Below, one piece after another: positions 36,501 through 41,866 of a stretch of 64,000 nt of DNA (position 1 is its first letter; each line of letters starts with the position of its first letter). The stretch spans positions 875,039-939,038 of the forward strand of contig NC_051097.1 of NCBI RefSeq assembly GCF_901709675.1, in the 5' to 3' direction. This DNA comes from Syngnathus acus. Its lineage: Eukaryota > Chordata > Actinopteri > Syngnathiformes > Syngnathidae. Position numbers and translations under genes: made by a program. The notes under the pieces are model-generated. The model did no database searches. It was not told where the DNA came from and saw only the letters and a list, made by a program, of their open reading frames with translations.

Positions 36501-36596
36501 GATCTTTTTGGCGATCTTTTGACGATGATTAAACCAACCACACCTCTTCAAAATAGCATAGATCAGCTCCAGAAGAGATGGGAAACATTTGACTAA
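2043..36596 (+). CDS. dennd1a: DENN domain-containing protein 1A (connecdenn 1), 3' half of the gene in nine exons
   Basis: Exons at 2043-2144, 2980-3067, 8838-8878, 20642-20713, 20791-20847, 21830-21952, 22104-22168, 33646-33880 and 35574-36596 join in one frame (601 codons plus stop). All visible splice sites are GT-AG and every phase matches. The family is a Rab35 guanine-nucleotide exchange factor on clathrin-coated vesicles, with an N-terminal DENN module and a C-terminal tail binding AP-2 and clathrin. Seen here: the end of dDENN ([27 protein letters not shown]), a [14 protein letters not shown] segment typical of DENND1A, an LLDPF motif near 35991 and the C-terminal [13 protein letters not shown] chose 1A over 1B because of the [11 protein letters not shown] segment and the C-terminus. 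The start codon and uDENN/core DENN lie left of the window. Confidence 0.85.
2311..2333 (+). repeat. (GATC)n microsatellite
   Basis: About six copies of GATC in intron A, directly before an AT-rich Tc1-like remnant. Confidence 0.9.
2332..2652. mobile_element. Degenerate Tc1-like remnant (ends only)
   Basis: The stretch begins ATAATTATTGGCA and ends GGGATGCCAATAATTATTG, an imperfect inverted pair of the form GCCAATAATTAT found at ends of some fish Tc1 elements. No transposase reading frame survives between them. Assignment is tentative. Confidence 0.45.
2980..3067 (+). CDS. dennd1a: dennd1a exon B (dDENN region)
   Basis: Acceptor CTACAG ends at 2979; donor GTGAGC starts at 3068. The exon is 88 nt and ends in phase 1. 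It reads [19 protein letters not shown], the most conserved stretch of the DENND1 dDENN segment, followed by an acidic [10 protein letters not shown]. Confidence 0.9.
3250..4450. mobile_element. CCGYATTTATTCTAATTAT element with TA target duplication
   Basis: CCGCATTTATTCTAATTATT begins at 3250 and its inverted partner ends at 4450, each flanked by TA (3248-3249, 4451-4452). Internal ends share the motif ATCGCCC. It carries a Tigger-like CCATGTATAATACGC fragment (about 3510-4322). No intact gene is present. Confidence 0.7.
3510..4322. mobile_element. Deleted Tigger-like element of the CCATGTATAATACGC family
   Basis: The left part (AAATACGCACCCTAAAAATG, then CCCATGTATAATACGCACCC) and the right part (GCATAATGCGCACCCCAGAT, ending GGCAAAACACGG) match the copies at 40626-41866 and 63627 onward. 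The transposase segment is missing here. The family assignment rests on the copy at the right window edge, which still has a CENP-B-like N-terminus. Confidence 0.6.
4930..5790 (-). repeat. Tandem satellite units inside the CAGTAATCCCTCG element
   Basis: Units of roughly 130-190 bp alternate a GC-rich block (CTCTGCTCTTGC, GCGCCCCCGCGGCCCAGCGC, GAGCGCATCC) with an AT-rich block (ACAAGACTTTT, TTTTAAACACT). At least four degenerate copies are visible. The same unit occurs in the opposite orientation at 31580-32460. Confidence 0.7.
6181..6304 (+). repeat. (GT)n / (GGGT)n microsatellite
   Basis: Long alternating GT run interrupted by GGGTGGGTG and GCGTGC variants, inside the 4457-6423 element. It is potentially Z-DNA forming and length-variable. 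Confidence 0.95.
6778..8069. other. Intronic stretch without a gene
   Basis: Intron B continues. 7040-7380 is a purine-rich stretch of GGCAGGCAAGGGCAAGGC-type runs that looks like an unclassified interspersed repeat. 7755-8060 is AT-rich with partly inverted AATATTG/GATATTG motifs, probably an old MITE. I find no coding potential. Confidence 0.5.
8070..8754. mobile_element. CAGTCAAACCTCGG Tigger-like non-autonomous element
   Basis: CAGTCAAACCTCGGTTTTCG opens at 8070 and the inverse closes at 8754, flanked by TA on both sides. The 685-bp body has no transposase. A second copy (26334-29064, inverted) carries an L2 insertion, and comparing the two shows the empty site near 8480-8500. It ends 83 bp before dennd1a exon C. 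Confidence 0.8.
8838..8878 (+). CDS. dennd1a: dennd1a exon C (41 nt)
   Basis: Acceptor TCCACAG ends at 8837; donor GTGAGT starts at 8879. It completes the glycine codon split after exon B and reads [14 protein letters not shown]. The 41-nt length restores phase 0. The small exon sits between two heavily TE-invaded introns. Confidence 0.88.
9603..10480 (+). pseudogene. Tc1 transposase remnant (internally deleted, split)
   Basis: The start ATGGCACCTCATGGCAAAGA near 9603 is followed by ELSEDL-like coding. After the hAT it resumes around 10160 with [19 protein letters not shown] (helix-turn-helix). The catalytic core is mostly deleted: 10310-10480 jumps to the [14 protein letters not shown] end, the third catalytic motif. 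Several frameshifts are present. It cannot make active enzyme. Confidence 0.75.
9677..10151. mobile_element. hAT-type non-autonomous element with 8-bp target duplication
   Basis: CAGAGGTCCCCAACC starts at 9677 and GGTTGCCGACCCCTG ends at 10151. Flanks GCCTAGGC (9669-9676) and GCGTAGGC (10152-10159) form an 8-bp duplication with one mismatch, diagnostic of hAT. It is 475 bp long and holds only a short basic open stretch at 9830-9985 with no recognisable domain. A subterminal GCCGCATGCGGCTC motif recurs in the MITE at 55411. Confidence 0.88.
11369..12395 (-). mobile_element. CCGTATTTTTCGG element (family X) with transposase-tail repeats
   Basis: CCGTATTTTTCGGACTAAAA starts at 11369 and TAGTCCGGAAAATACGG ends at 12395, both next to TA. 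The interior holds, on the - strand, the family's tail units (CCAAATCATTAAATCC and similar at about 11653 and 11815) and a GC-rich block at 12100-12300 matching the 118-bp repeat of the 52706 copy. No intact gene remains. Confidence 0.8.
12753..14384 (+). mobile_element. Nearly intact Tc1 transposon with about 215-bp inverted repeats
   Basis: CAGTGCCTTGCGAAAGTATT (12753) and its inverse ending CGCAAGGCACTG (14384) are flanked by TA (12751-12752, 14385-14386). The inverted repeats extend to about 12965 and from about 14170, with high arm-to-arm identity. The single gene between them fills the element, the standard Tc1 layout. The copy lies in dennd1a intron C on the sense strand. Confidence 0.92.
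13148..14168 (+). pseudogene. Tc1 transposase, full length with a single frameshift
   Basis: Frame one (13148 on) encodes [18 protein letters not shown] and a helix-turn-helix ([16 protein letters not shown]). Near 13268 a 1-nt shift moves coding to the frame that runs to the stop at 14168. The rest is complete: GRPSKLS hook, second HTH, and the catalytic triad with D at 13602 (MSDETKIEL), D at 13875 (QQDNDPKHK) and E at 13980 ([11 protein letters not shown]). Second D to E spans 34 residues, the DD34E signature. The combined length of about 340 residues equals an intact Tc1 transposase. I see no other break. Confidence 0.9.
15105..15265 (-). pseudogene. C-terminal remnant of the family Z transposase
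   Basis: The - strand reads [19 protein letters not shown] and then [14 protein letters not shown] before stops. It aligns with the longer copy at 44006-44215 (GTIQASWKAGIIAEEQRDND, GELAQLFNLDTEDEYLDGF). Small deletions separate the two. The full transposase is not in the window, so the enzyme class (pogo/Tigger suspected) is inference. Confidence 0.6.
15301..15676 (+). repeat. 188-bp tandem duplication inside family Z element
   Basis: TAGTATTTATTTATCAATGG occurs at 15301 and again at 15489, followed both times by GCGGAGGTAC, TCTACGTGTTAC and the GGAAGCCACACAAAACAAC block. An inverted single copy is at about 43790-43985. Confidence 0.8.
16018..17734. mobile_element. hAT-type element with GGACTCGG subterminal repeats and nested inverted repeats
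   Basis: CAGGGCTGTGGACTCGG starts at 16018 and CCGAGTCCACAGCCCTA ends at 17734. GGAGAAAG flanks both sides (16010-16017 and 17735-17742), a perfect 8-bp duplication typical of hAT. Both ends carry short tandem CGGACT arrays. The interior is palindromic: about 170-bp arms at 16646-16831 and 17224-17397, with a second pair at 16828-16887 and 16970-17023 inside them. There is no transposase, so it is non-autonomous. Confidence 0.87.
17960..18160 (+). repeat. Short interspersed repeat (GGGGTCGCCACAGCG family)
   Basis: The segment contains TCAGGGGTCGCCACAGCGAA and GGATGCCCTTTCTGACGCAA, phrases I recognise from a widespread teleost interspersed repeat, probably LINE-derived. The clade cannot be settled from this fragment. 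Confidence 0.55.
18454..18590. repeat. Tandem palindromes AGTGTGAAGGT/ACCTTCACACT
   Basis: AGTGTGAAGGTGAAGACC with its own inverse occurs at 18454 and, 57 bp later, at 18511, and a half copy is at 18583. (TTA)n separates them. The partner CTTCACCTTCACACGC lies at about 18945, suggesting these are stacked ends of a small inverted-repeat element. Confidence 0.7.
18590..20200 (+). repeat. G-poor interspersed repeat block with recurring CCGATTCAACTCGTTCC
   Basis: From about 18700 to 19980 the + strand is nearly devoid of G and rich in A, C and T. The phrase CCGATTCAACTCGTTCCAAC, followed by TTTCAACTGTTCATC, recurs near 18738, 19366 and 19714; the last two are 348 bp apart. The block ends at 20160-20200 with an (AATC)n run after a CGGGGATCAATAAAGTTTC phrase, like a retroposon tail. 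Long open frames here result from base composition and I do not call them genes. Confidence 0.6.
20642..20713 (+). CDS. dennd1a: dennd1a exon D
   Basis: Acceptor CCTTACAG ends at 20641; donor GTGAGT starts at 20714. The exon is 72 nt, phase 0, reading [18 protein letters not shown] and then KTVYKF. This segment is nearly invariant in DENND1A and is one of the two strongest grounds for the gene assignment. Confidence 0.92.
20791..20847 (+). CDS. dennd1a: dennd1a exon E
   Basis: Acceptor TTGATAG ends at 20790; donor GTAAGT starts at 20848. The exon is 57 nt, phase 0, reading [19 protein letters not shown]. Intron D-E is only 77 nt, in sharp contrast with the neighbouring 11-kb introns. Confidence 0.92.
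20884..20960 (+). mobile_element. Solo left end of a CAGTAATCCCTCG-family element
   Basis: TACAGTGATCCCTCGCTAC follows exon E by 35 bp. No matching right end is nearby, so this is a truncated copy. Confidence 0.5.
21830..21952 (+). CDS. dennd1a: dennd1a exon F (linker)
   Basis: Acceptor ATTGCAG ends at 21829; donor GTAAGT starts at 21953. The exon is 123 nt, 41 codons, phase 0. It starts [20 protein letters not shown] and ends MNWQFGL. It corresponds by position to the poorly conserved linker after the dDENN segment, so homology is weak here and the assignment rests on splice sites and phase. Confidence 0.78.
22104..22168 (+). CDS. dennd1a: dennd1a exon G (linker)
   Basis: Acceptor TTTTACAG ends at 22103; donor GTAAGC starts at 22169. 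The exon is 65 nt, ending in phase 2, and reads [20 protein letters not shown]. It joins in frame to the exon at 33646. A basic LKKNKS patch followed by serines resembles the linker of DENND1A. Confidence 0.78.
24538..24940 (+). mobile_element. 3' fragment of the same L2-like LINE as at 1-2003
   Basis: Begins CACGATGCACCACCGAGAGG and runs through the same 3' untranslated region to TTGAGGGAATAATAAAGG and a (TTATC/TTATT) tail. It corresponds to 1570-2003 of the first copy with small indels. The 5' truncation is typical of LINE insertion. It interrupts the left end of the family X element. Confidence 0.88.
25030..26330 (+). repeat. Tandem units derived from the family X transposase tail
   Basis: Units of about 160-190 bp repeat the order GACGTCAGCGGCGC, TTTACATAAAGGAC, GATCGATGGATTTAATG, TTGGAGTGACACAGATGG, TATATGGGCCTGTGGAAT. 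Copies of the GGATTTAATGA block start near 25107, 25264, 25558, 25693, 25864 and 26265. Translated in pieces they give [11 protein letters not shown] and DEEFD plus DGFNDLE followed by a stop, matching the coding tail kept at 52951-53058. The units are therefore decayed transposase C-termini plus flanking sequence. Confidence 0.72.
25352..26152 (+). mobile_element. Inner family X copy inserted in a family X copy
   Basis: CCGTATTTTTCGGACTATAG at 25352 and CTTTTAGTCCGAAAAATACGG ending 26152 are each flanked by TA. The 801-bp body holds three tail units and a fossil right end of the CAGTAATCCCTCG family (ACCGCGATGTAGCAAGGGAT near 25480). Confidence 0.78.
26616..28657 (+). mobile_element. L2-like LINE, 5' truncated, with (TTGAC)-type tail
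   Basis: Sequence enters in mid-ORF at about 26616 and ends in TGACAATAAAGCAGACTTTG plus ACTTTGA at 28657. The empty site is known from the 8070-8754 copy (CTCTTAAAGCAATG), so the insertion point is exact to about 2 bp and the target duplication is very short. An antisense fragment of the same family's 3' end lies at 61135-61275. Confidence 0.88.
26618..28360 (+). CDS. L2-like LINE reverse transcriptase, 5'-truncated but open
   Basis: One uninterrupted frame runs to the stop TAG at 28358-28360. It starts inside the protein ([18 protein letters not shown]) and continues through [13 protein letters not shown], the RT motifs [45 protein letters not shown] and the catalytic FSDD at 27668-27679, then the thumb and C-terminal region. 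An endonuclease domain would lie upstream and is lost by 5' truncation, so the copy cannot retrotranspose alone. The lack of stops over 580 codons indicates a recent insertion. Confidence 0.88.
   Translation, partial: PPWLTGAVLRLLRARDKAFRAGDEAGLRTARADLSRGIKEAKRAFSCKITAQFKDSRDARSLWQGIQTITDYKPAPQSCEGDVRLLNDLNRFFARFDAQNSTCPLKTPPPPHEQPLCLSADSVRRALAAINTRKAAGPDNIPGRALKDCAGELTGVFTDIFNISLQQAIVPSCFKAATIVPVPKKPAPSCFNDYRPVALTPIIMKCFERLAMEHIRSILPPTIDPFQFAYRAKRSSEDAICSALHSALTHLERRDSYVRLLFVDFSSAFNTIVPQRLICKLDKLGLSTYLCNWLLDFLCQRPQVVRVGDKISASITLSTGFPQGCVLSPLLFTLLTHDCTATYSNNRIVKFSDDTTLVGLITKGDETQYRLEVDLLTTWCRDNNLLLNINKTKEIVVDFRKGHTQHLPLTIDGAVVERVSSTRFLGVHISEDLSWSTNNASLAKKAQRRLYFLRKLRRASAPPAVMTTFYRGTIESVLSSCIAVWGGSCTEYNMKALQRIVNTAGKIIGASLPSLKDIYTSHLTRKATTIVSDVSHPAHSLFDLLPSGKRYTSLRSRTTRLTNSFILQAVRILNSLPPSA
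29425..29988 (-). pseudogene. Tc1 transposase N-terminal half
   Basis: From the Met at 29988 the frame reads [20 protein letters not shown], a paired-like helix-turn-helix ([17 protein letters not shown]), an arginine hook and second HTH ([19 protein letters not shown]), and the first catalytic aspartate in [10 protein letters not shown]. It then runs out after ERVWRSQGE. The second D and the E are deleted. I start at this Met because it begins the conserved family N-terminus; the open frame extends 13 codons further upstream. Confidence 0.85.
30255..30404. repeat. Perfect 62-bp inverted repeat (foldback) with 26-nt loop
   Basis: Arms 30255-30316 and 30343-30404 are exact reverse complements over 62 bp. 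The loop GCGGGTTCTTCCGC plus CTTCATCAGTGT can form a further small GCGG/CCGC hairpin. The arm ends include ACATGTTTCG, a phrase found in other vertebrate GAAACATGT-type repeats. It lies within the Tc1. Confidence 0.9.
31077..32730. mobile_element. CAGTAATCCCTCG element with internal satellite, in a CAGTGGTACC element
   Basis: CAGTAATCCCTCGCCACTTC at 31077 and ACGAGGGATTACTG ending 32730 are flanked by TA. The insertion splits the right end of the 22943-32761 element exactly (CGTAAGTA before, TAGGCGTTCG after). The interior is the satellite at 31580-32460. It has no transposase. Confidence 0.82.
31580..32460 (+). repeat. Satellite units of the CAGTAATCCCTCG family
   Basis: At least five copies of a unit containing AAAAGTCTTGTGCGGATGCC, CTCGCGCTGG, GGGGCGCGTCAGCC, GGTCAGCACGGCAAGAGCAG and CGTGACACGTTTACACTTTA, then AT-rich GTTTAAAAATACAATAAAG. 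The opposite-strand version is at 4930-5790. Arginine- and serine-rich peptides in this block arise from composition. Confidence 0.75.
32763..33645. other. Unique-looking intron sequence
   Basis: End of dennd1a intron G. I see no TE end, no microsatellite and no coding potential; the last 200 bp lead normally into the exon H acceptor. Confidence 0.5.
33646..33880 (+). CDS. dennd1a: dennd1a exon H
   Basis: Acceptor TCTCCACAG ends at 33645; donor GTCAGA starts at 33881. The exon is 235 nt, completes the split codon from exon G and ends in phase 0. It reads [17 protein letters not shown], then an acidic-serine stretch, then [17 protein letters not shown]. The last segment matches the conserved AKSLEDL block of DENND1A. 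Confidence 0.85.
33881..34815. other. Intron H sequence before the hAT MITE
   Basis: AT-rich intron. ACTTAAATCTCGATTTTTAC near 34645 looks like a decayed left end of a Tigger-like element without a partner. Otherwise nothing recognisable. Confidence 0.4.
34816..35201. mobile_element. hAT MITE with perfect 8-bp target duplication
   Basis: CAGTAGTTCTTAACC starts at 34816 and GGTTAAGAACCACTG ends at 35201. CCTTAGTG flanks both sides (34808-34815 and 35202-35209). Both subterminal regions contain CGAACCCC motifs. It is 386 bp long, with no transposase, and lies 372 bp before the last dennd1a coding exon. Confidence 0.9.
35574..36596 (+). CDS. dennd1a: dennd1a last coding exon (C-terminal tail)
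   Basis: Acceptor GTCCTTGCAG ends at 35573; the stop TAA is at 36594-36596. The exon encodes 340 residues, proline- and serine-rich and low in predicted structure. Visible family motifs are [11 protein letters not shown] followed by an SAEFG segment, [10 protein letters not shown] (a DPF-type AP-2 appendage ligand next to a clathrin-box-like run) near 35980-36010, and the terminal [13 protein letters not shown]. The tail recruits AP-2 and clathrin in characterised vertebrate proteins; that role here is inferred from homology. Confidence 0.88.
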   Translation, partial: RKDLHFCEHSQTPPSLKLPNTDNKLMGIKPDKTEIPSWEPPTCKKTQSDKLLMQINHHSSNSSGLKLQDSSSPGNITIPRPHGRKSAEFGTVLAPLIGQSQSKSSNEERTKTGGKEFQKALSKTTDMFNVAEDHMDLISLLDPFSKSPQTSSASTMDDMNIEMFSSSCKTIPPRSYPMIQPPFQPHDHISPTVFTQPVKISLPQIQYMSGGRRTPFNTVYEPPIGSYPHNPTQPHSFPAGSEVYKQQLPGRPTLSPSYRMGNSSSYTPLLHSSTSNRAISGLTNSKPVASTANTLPRLIQIEEDIQKSQDLFGDLLTMIKPTTPLQNSIDQLQKRWETFD

Positions 36597-36782
36597 AGCC
36601 TTTCCTTAGACTTATTACTCTGGCATAGCCAGATGTTTTTCATTAATGCATGAGAAACCTCTTTAGAAGAGCTTGAAATATGGTATTATGCTGAAATAGG
36701 AATGAGTACATTTGCATTTGTTCCTTACACAAAACTCAAACTGTGATTAAATATGTTTGTATGGAATATTAAATGACATATT

Positions 36783-36788
36783 AATAAA
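36783..36788 (+). promoter_or_regulatory. dennd1a: Polyadenylation signal AATAAA of dennd1a
   Basis: Canonical hexamer 187 nt after the stop codon, in AT-rich 3' untranslated sequence. A further ATTAAAG-like site is not needed. Cleavage would fall near 36800-36820. Confidence 0.65.
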
Positions 36789-37072
36789 ACACCACATACA
36801 TCAAAATCTACAGTATGTAAAATTTTAATTCTGTATTGACCTCAGTAACCCCAAATTAATTAGAAACACTATGTTTACATCCAGTTAGTAACCCTTTGCA
36901 AACCGAATATTGACCGTATTCAGTTTATAAAGGCTATATAAATGTGCTACGAGTCGAATATGCTCTTCTGTTTTTCCAAAACACAAATAACCCCAGGGTT
37001 ACCCCCTTTTCTAACAGTTTGTATATAGAGTATGTAAACTGTAAGTCCATACGTCTAGCGCACAGGTGTCAA

Positions 37073-37377
37073 ACTCAAGGCCCGGGGGCCAGATACGGCC
37101 CGCCACATCATTTTATGTGGCCCGCGAAGACAAATTGTGCATCAAATTCGTGTGTCATTACTAGAATTGCAAATTGTCTTCACTTTTAATATCTTTTTTT
37201 TTTAAATATTTGACCAGTTTTTACCCATCTGATTTGAAAACGAGTTATTTGTCCGTTTGTTTTGTACCTTTTACTGTATATAATATGAGGTGCTCATACA
37301 TTTATTTGGGTTGACAGTCATAATGGCCCTCCGAAAGAAGCTATGACTACAATGCGGCCCGCGAAAAAAATGAGTTT
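37073..37377. mobile_element. hAT-type element fragment (CAGGTGTCAAACTC family)
   Basis: CAGGTGTCAAACTCAAGGCC at 37073 followed by GGGGGCCAGATACGGCCCGC, and on the right GCGGCCCGCGAAAAAAATGA at about 37350. The last bases of the right inverted repeat are missing, so no target duplication can be read. Non-autonomous. Confidence 0.75.
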
Positions 37378-37589
37378 CTAGCGTGAAACTTGCTAGAAAC
37401 ACTGGCTAGAAACACTGGCTGGATTCAATATGTTGCATCTTTGCAATGTTATGTGTTAAAAACATCGCAATACATAACAATTGCCTAGCAGGTGATATTT
37501 TTAACATTTTCCTTGCATGAGAACTGAGACCACGTGCGGGACTTTGAGTATCAACTTGAAACAACATAATGTCTCCTGATGCCTCCACA

Positions 37590-38300
37590 CAAATAAGCGT
37601 TGCTTGTGCAACTGCATCAAGCTAAATTGAATAGTATGCTACCTTGGTTTTTCTCCATAGTTTCTCATCAATCACGGAGATCATATGAGAGTTTGAGGTT
37701 CTTTATCCGCCATCCGCACAATCTTTCGTTGAGATCTCTCGTCAATTTTTCTTTTCCGTCCACATCTAGGGAGGTTAGCCACAGTGCCATCCATGGGCTT
37801 CAAACTTATTGATGACACTGCGCACAGTAGACACAGGAACATCCAGGTCTTTGGAAATGGACTTGTAGCCTTGAGATTGCCCATGCATGCTCACAATTTT
37901 GCTTCTCAAGTCCTCAGACAGTTCTTTGGTCTTCTTTATTTTCTCTATGCTCAATGTGGTACACACAAGGACACAGGTTGAGTCCATTTTAACTGGCTGC
38001 AAGTCCATTTTAACTGGCTGCAAGTGTGATTTAGTGAATGCCACCACCTGTTATGTGCCACAGGTAAGTAACAGGTGCTGTTAAGTACACAAATTAGAGA
38101 AGCATCACATGATTTTGTCAACCCTTTTTTATGTTTGGTGTGGAATTATATCCAATTTGGCTTTTTGACATTTCTTTTTGTAGTTTTACATTAAAGACAA
38201 ATGAAATTTAATATCAAAGCATTTGTAATTGCAATCATTTTCTGGGAGAAATTGACCATTATTTGACAGAATTGCAGGGGTGCCAATACCTTTGGCTCCG
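37590..38300 (-). mobile_element. Tc1-like fragment
   Basis: The right end contains GCAGGGGTGCCAATACCTTT (38271 onward), a common Tc1 terminal phrase, and the - strand encodes a transposase N-terminus. The opposite end and catalytic region are absent. Confidence 0.65.
37681..38047 (-). pseudogene. Tc1 transposase N-terminal remnant
   Basis: The - strand reads KTKELSEDLRSKIVSMHGQS and a helix-turn-helix (GYKSISKDLDVPVSTVRSVI), then after a frameshift GTVANLPRCGRKRKIDERSQ, the arginine-rich hook, and RKIVRMADKEPQT. This is the paired-like DNA-binding half only. A direct duplication of CAGCCAGTTAAAATGGACT-type sequence sits just upstream. Confidence 0.75.
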
Positions 38301-38362
38301 TCGTGGCTAAGTCGCTCCGGAGTATAAGCCATAAAATGCATAATAAAGGAGAAAAAGACATA

Positions 38363-39484
38363 CCGTATTTTCCGCACTATTAGGCGCACTTAAAAACGTA
38401 AAATTTACTGTAAAAAACACAGTGCGCCTTATAATGCCTCAATCATCAATTGATGAATTTGTTGATCCATACTGGTTGTACACAGCGCTCTGCCAAAATG
38501 TTTCAGTACATTTTAGTACGACTAGTAAATTACAAGGCCGCATCGCTTCCCAGCATTACGGCAACTGTGGTCAGGGGGCGTCACTGAATAGCTGTTGTAC
38601 CCACGAGGCTATTTCATTTCAAAATAGGCTGTTCCGTGAATGTTTTCGAGTACGTTTACGGATCAATATCAAACGGAATCATAAATAAGCAGCACCAATG
38701 TGTTAAATTAGTCTTTAGTCGGTTCCGATCACGTTTATGGGAGAGAGTTTAAGAAACGTGATTGTTTACAGGGGGCTGCCACGACACTTTGCTGAGGCTC
38801 ATGGGAGTCTGTGAGCTGAGGCTCATGGGAGTTTGCGGGTGGCTAATGCTATAATGATAGCTGCTATAGGCACGAGGCTCTTTCATTTCAAATAGGCTGC
38901 TCCGTTAATGTTTCAAGTAAATTTACGGATTGATGTGGAAGGGAAACATAAGTAAGCAGTACCAATGTGTTAGATCGAACTTTAGTCAGTTCCGATCATT
39001 TTATAGGAGATAGTTTGAGAAACGCGATGGTCTACAGGGGCCTGCCACGACACTTTGCTGAGGCTCATGGGAGTCTGCGAGCTGAGGCTCATGGGAGTTT
39101 GCGGGTGGCTAATGCTATAATGATAGCTGCTATACGCACGAGGCTCTTTCATTTCAAACAGGCTGCTCCGTTAATGTTTCTAGTAAATTTATGGATCTAT
39201 ATGGAAGGGAAACATAAGTAAGCAGTGTTAGATCGAACTTTAGTCAGTTCCGATCATTTTATAGGAGATAGTTTGAGAAACGCGATTGTTAACACAGGGC
39301 TCATTGGTTATTGGCTAGTAGATGCATACCGCAACCCTAGTCAACCTCAGCTTGTTGCAGTACAGCTTCTATTTTATGCGCCTTTTAATCCGGTGCGCCC
39401 TGTATATGAAATAATTTCTAAAATAAAAAATTCAATGAGGGTGCGCCTTATAATCCAGTGCGCCTTATGGTGCGAAAAATACGG
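38363..39484 (+). mobile_element. Family Z element (CCGTATTTTCCGC) with large tandem repeat
   Basis: CCGTATTTTCCGCACTATTA at 38363 and TTATGGTGCGAAAAATACGG ending 39484 are flanked by TA (38361-38362, 39485-39486). The body is mostly the tandem repeat at 38605-39298. No transposase frame remains. Confidence 0.8.
38605..39298 (+). repeat. Tandem repeat, units of 271 and 264 bp plus a partial third
   Basis: GAGGCTNTTTCATTTCAAA starts at 38605, 38876 and 39140. Each unit goes on through GGCTGCTCCGTTAATG, GAACTTTAGTCAGTTCCGAT, ACGACACTTTGCTGAGGCTC and TGGCTAATGCTATAATGATA. Within a unit GAGGCTCATGGGAGT is itself doubled. The last unit is cut after about 158 bp. Confidence 0.85.
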
Positions 39485-39613
39485 TATATAAATCACACCA
39501 GCGTATAAATCGGATTTTTGGGGGAAATTTATTTGATAAAATCCAACACCAAGAACAGACATGTCATCTTGAAAGGCAATTTAAAATAAAAATAGAATAG
39601 GCAACAACACGCT

Positions 39614-39800
39614 TGATAGGCCGATTGAGCACTCCAAATTGCCCCTAGGTGTGAGTGCGAGTGCAGATGGTTGTTCGTCTCTGTGTGCCCTGCAATTGGC
39701 TGGCAACCTGTTCAGGGTGTCCTCCGCCTACTGCCCGATGACCGCTGGGATAGGCTCCAGCACGCCCGTGGGGACAAAGCGGTACAGAAAATGGATGGAT
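39614..39800 (+). mobile_element. Rex3/RTE-like LINE 3' fragment with long target duplication
   Basis: Contains AAATTGCCCCTAGGTGTGAG, GGCTGGCAACCTGTTCAGGG and ATAGGCTCCAGCACGCCCGT, then an (ATGG)n tail. AGGCAACAACACGCT before and AGGCAACAACAGGCT after form a target duplication of about 15 bp with one mismatch. It is severely 5' truncated, inside a family X fragment that starts at about 39487. Confidence 0.85.
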
Positions 39801-39832
39801 AGGCAACAACAGGCTGAACGGTACGGTATGCC

Positions 39833-40620
39833 CAGTGACGTGCGGTGAGGTTCATGACTGGGGAGGCACTGACGTCACACACACCCCCCGGTAAAATTTG
39901 TGTCACAAAAAAGTTTGGGGAACGCTGCTCTAGTGTGGCTTATTCATTATTTAATTTGAACTATTTTTATTAAAATCTCATATCAGCAGTCTTCACACAT
40001 AAAAACACTCAATAAAGCACATGGAATCAAAAACTTGTTTTTGATCGTGCGTACCACTCTGTTTGAAAAGACATGCTGCTAAGTCCCGTTGTCCGAATCA
40101 AACCTTTTAACTCCGGAGTTGCTCTTCCTTTACTGATGACCTCCTGCTTCGACCGAAAATCCATCGTTGAAAATCGTTTGGATATGTAATCTTCCATTGT
40201 AAAACGAAATGTAAAAAAAAAAAAAAAAAACGAATGTAAAACGAAACAAATGGACGACTGCTCCTCAGTTTTTCACAGTAAATTTGAACTGGAGATCTCT
40301 TCTACACGTAGGCGCATGAAGCATCCCAGGATCACTAGCACCCCCTGCCATAAGGCTGGAGAACCTTTTTTCGTAGCCTCCGTAAGGTCTCTTTTCAAAG
40401 CCGTTTTGTTCATCTGAAGAAACACGACGTTACAGACAAATGACAAAAAGCACAAGATATTATAAACACCAGCTTAACTACGGAAATTAGTTAATATAGC
40501 CACAGTGTTTGAACACTTAAACAGCGACATAGAGACAGACAGCGGTTCAGTCTAACTGCATAGCCTGTCAGCATAGGCAGCCGTGTGATTACGCAATCCT
40601 CAGAGGAGGCAAGGCAGGAA
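39833..40620. mobile_element. Probable non-autonomous DNA element (CAGTGACGTGCGGTGAGG)
   Basis: The left end CAGTGACGTGCGGTGAGGTT followed by GGCACTGACGTCACAC looks like a known fish repeat start. A weak partner (GAGGAGGCAAGGC) lies at about 40602. No gene is visible. Boundary and class are uncertain. Confidence 0.4.
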
Positions 40621-40625
40621 GTTGC

Positions 40626-41866
40626 CTGTATAATACGCACCCTAAAAATGGCATGTCAATGCTGGAAAAAAGCCTGTACCCATGTATAATACGCACCCAA
40701 ATTTTGACTTTATTTATTTTAATTTTTTTTTTTAAGTCCCAATGATCGATACACACGCATCTGGGTGTGGTGAAATTTGTCCTCTGCATTTGACCCATCC
40801 CCGTGTGATTTTGATCCATCCCCTGGGGGAGAGGGGAGCAGTGAGCAGCAGCGGCGCCGCGCTCGGGAATCATTTGGTGATCTAACCCCCCAATTCCAAC
40901 CCTTAATGCTGAGTGCCAAGCAGGGAGGCAATGGGTCCCATTTTTATAGTCTTTGGTATGGTCTTAACTAGGCTGGATGTATTTTTTTTGTTGGCGTTGA
41001 TTTCTCCGACTGCCCAGAAAGGCACCACCGCGATCAGTTAGGTTAAAATGAAAAGAGAGGAAAGTGACGTGCGGACATGTGAAAAAGGCGGCTCTGTATG
41101 GGAGAGAAGTTGAAGAGGAATAAAAACACCCTTGGAAACCAAAACTTGCCCCTCGTCGTGACTCGGAGCCGCAACAAATGTTTCGGATTTGTGTAGGGTA
41201 CATTGTGACAGCAAACGAGCAGGTGATCGAGCAAGCGTCTGATACGAGAGCATTGCGTTCGTATGGAGCGTGTTTGAAGTGAACAGCAGAGACGAAAGGA
41301 ACAAGGCAAAGTGTTGTGAAATAAAATATTACCTGTAATACGTATTTTGTTATTTGCTGATTGTATGTATTAAACTATCACATTCATTGTCAGTCAAGAA
41401 GAGAAGAGGACTATTCGCATCGGATCCATAGTGCGCATGCGCAGTGATACTGCCTCCGTATGACGTCCAGTCCGCGATGGAGATTAAAAAACAAACAATA
41501 TTTGACAATAACACAGGTTTCTGTTCCTGTCTTTGGTAATGTCCCCCTGTCTTTTTGTTCCACGTCTTTGTCGGTCAGTCCTGTTGTTGGTTTTGTTAGA
41601 GAGTTATGTTAGTTTACCAAGTCTGTGTTTTGAGTTCCTCCAATGAACCCTGGTTCAAGCTGCACTTGGTCGCCCTCTTCCTTTCCACACTCCATCCGTG
41701 ACAAGATTTTCTTCAAAAATTGTTGTACCATGATTTTCTTAAAAAAAAAAAAAAAATTAAAAAAGAATTTTTTTTTAAAAAAAATTGTACCCATGTATAA
41801 TGCGCACCCCGGATTTTAGGACGATAAATTAGTTAAATTTTGCGAATTATACATGGGAAAAAACGG
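40626..41866. mobile_element. Deleted Tigger-like element of the CCATGTATAATACGC family
   Basis: Left AATACGCACCCTAAAAATGG at 40630 and CCCATGTATAATACGCACCC at 40679; right GTATAATGCGCACCCCGGAT at 41793 and AATTATACATGGGAAAAAAC near 41845. The TTTCGGATTTGTGTAGGGTA block (41180) and the ACAGCAAACGAGCAGGTGAT block match the copy at 3720-3770. Two unrelated repeats (about 40730-40975 and 41515-41700) are inserted. Confidence 0.7.
40730..40975 (+). repeat. Widespread teleost interspersed repeat (unclassified)
   Basis: Contains TGGTGAAATTTGTCCTCTGC, ATTTGACCCATCCCC, GAGGGGAGCAGTGAGCAGCA and GTGCCAAGCAGGGAGG. I recognise the phrase order as a frequent fish repeat but cannot assign a class. Confidence 0.6.

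Noticed and set aside
38605-39298. A CRISPR-like array
   Set aside because: Units of about 265 bp without short identical repeats or unique spacers, inside an animal transposon.
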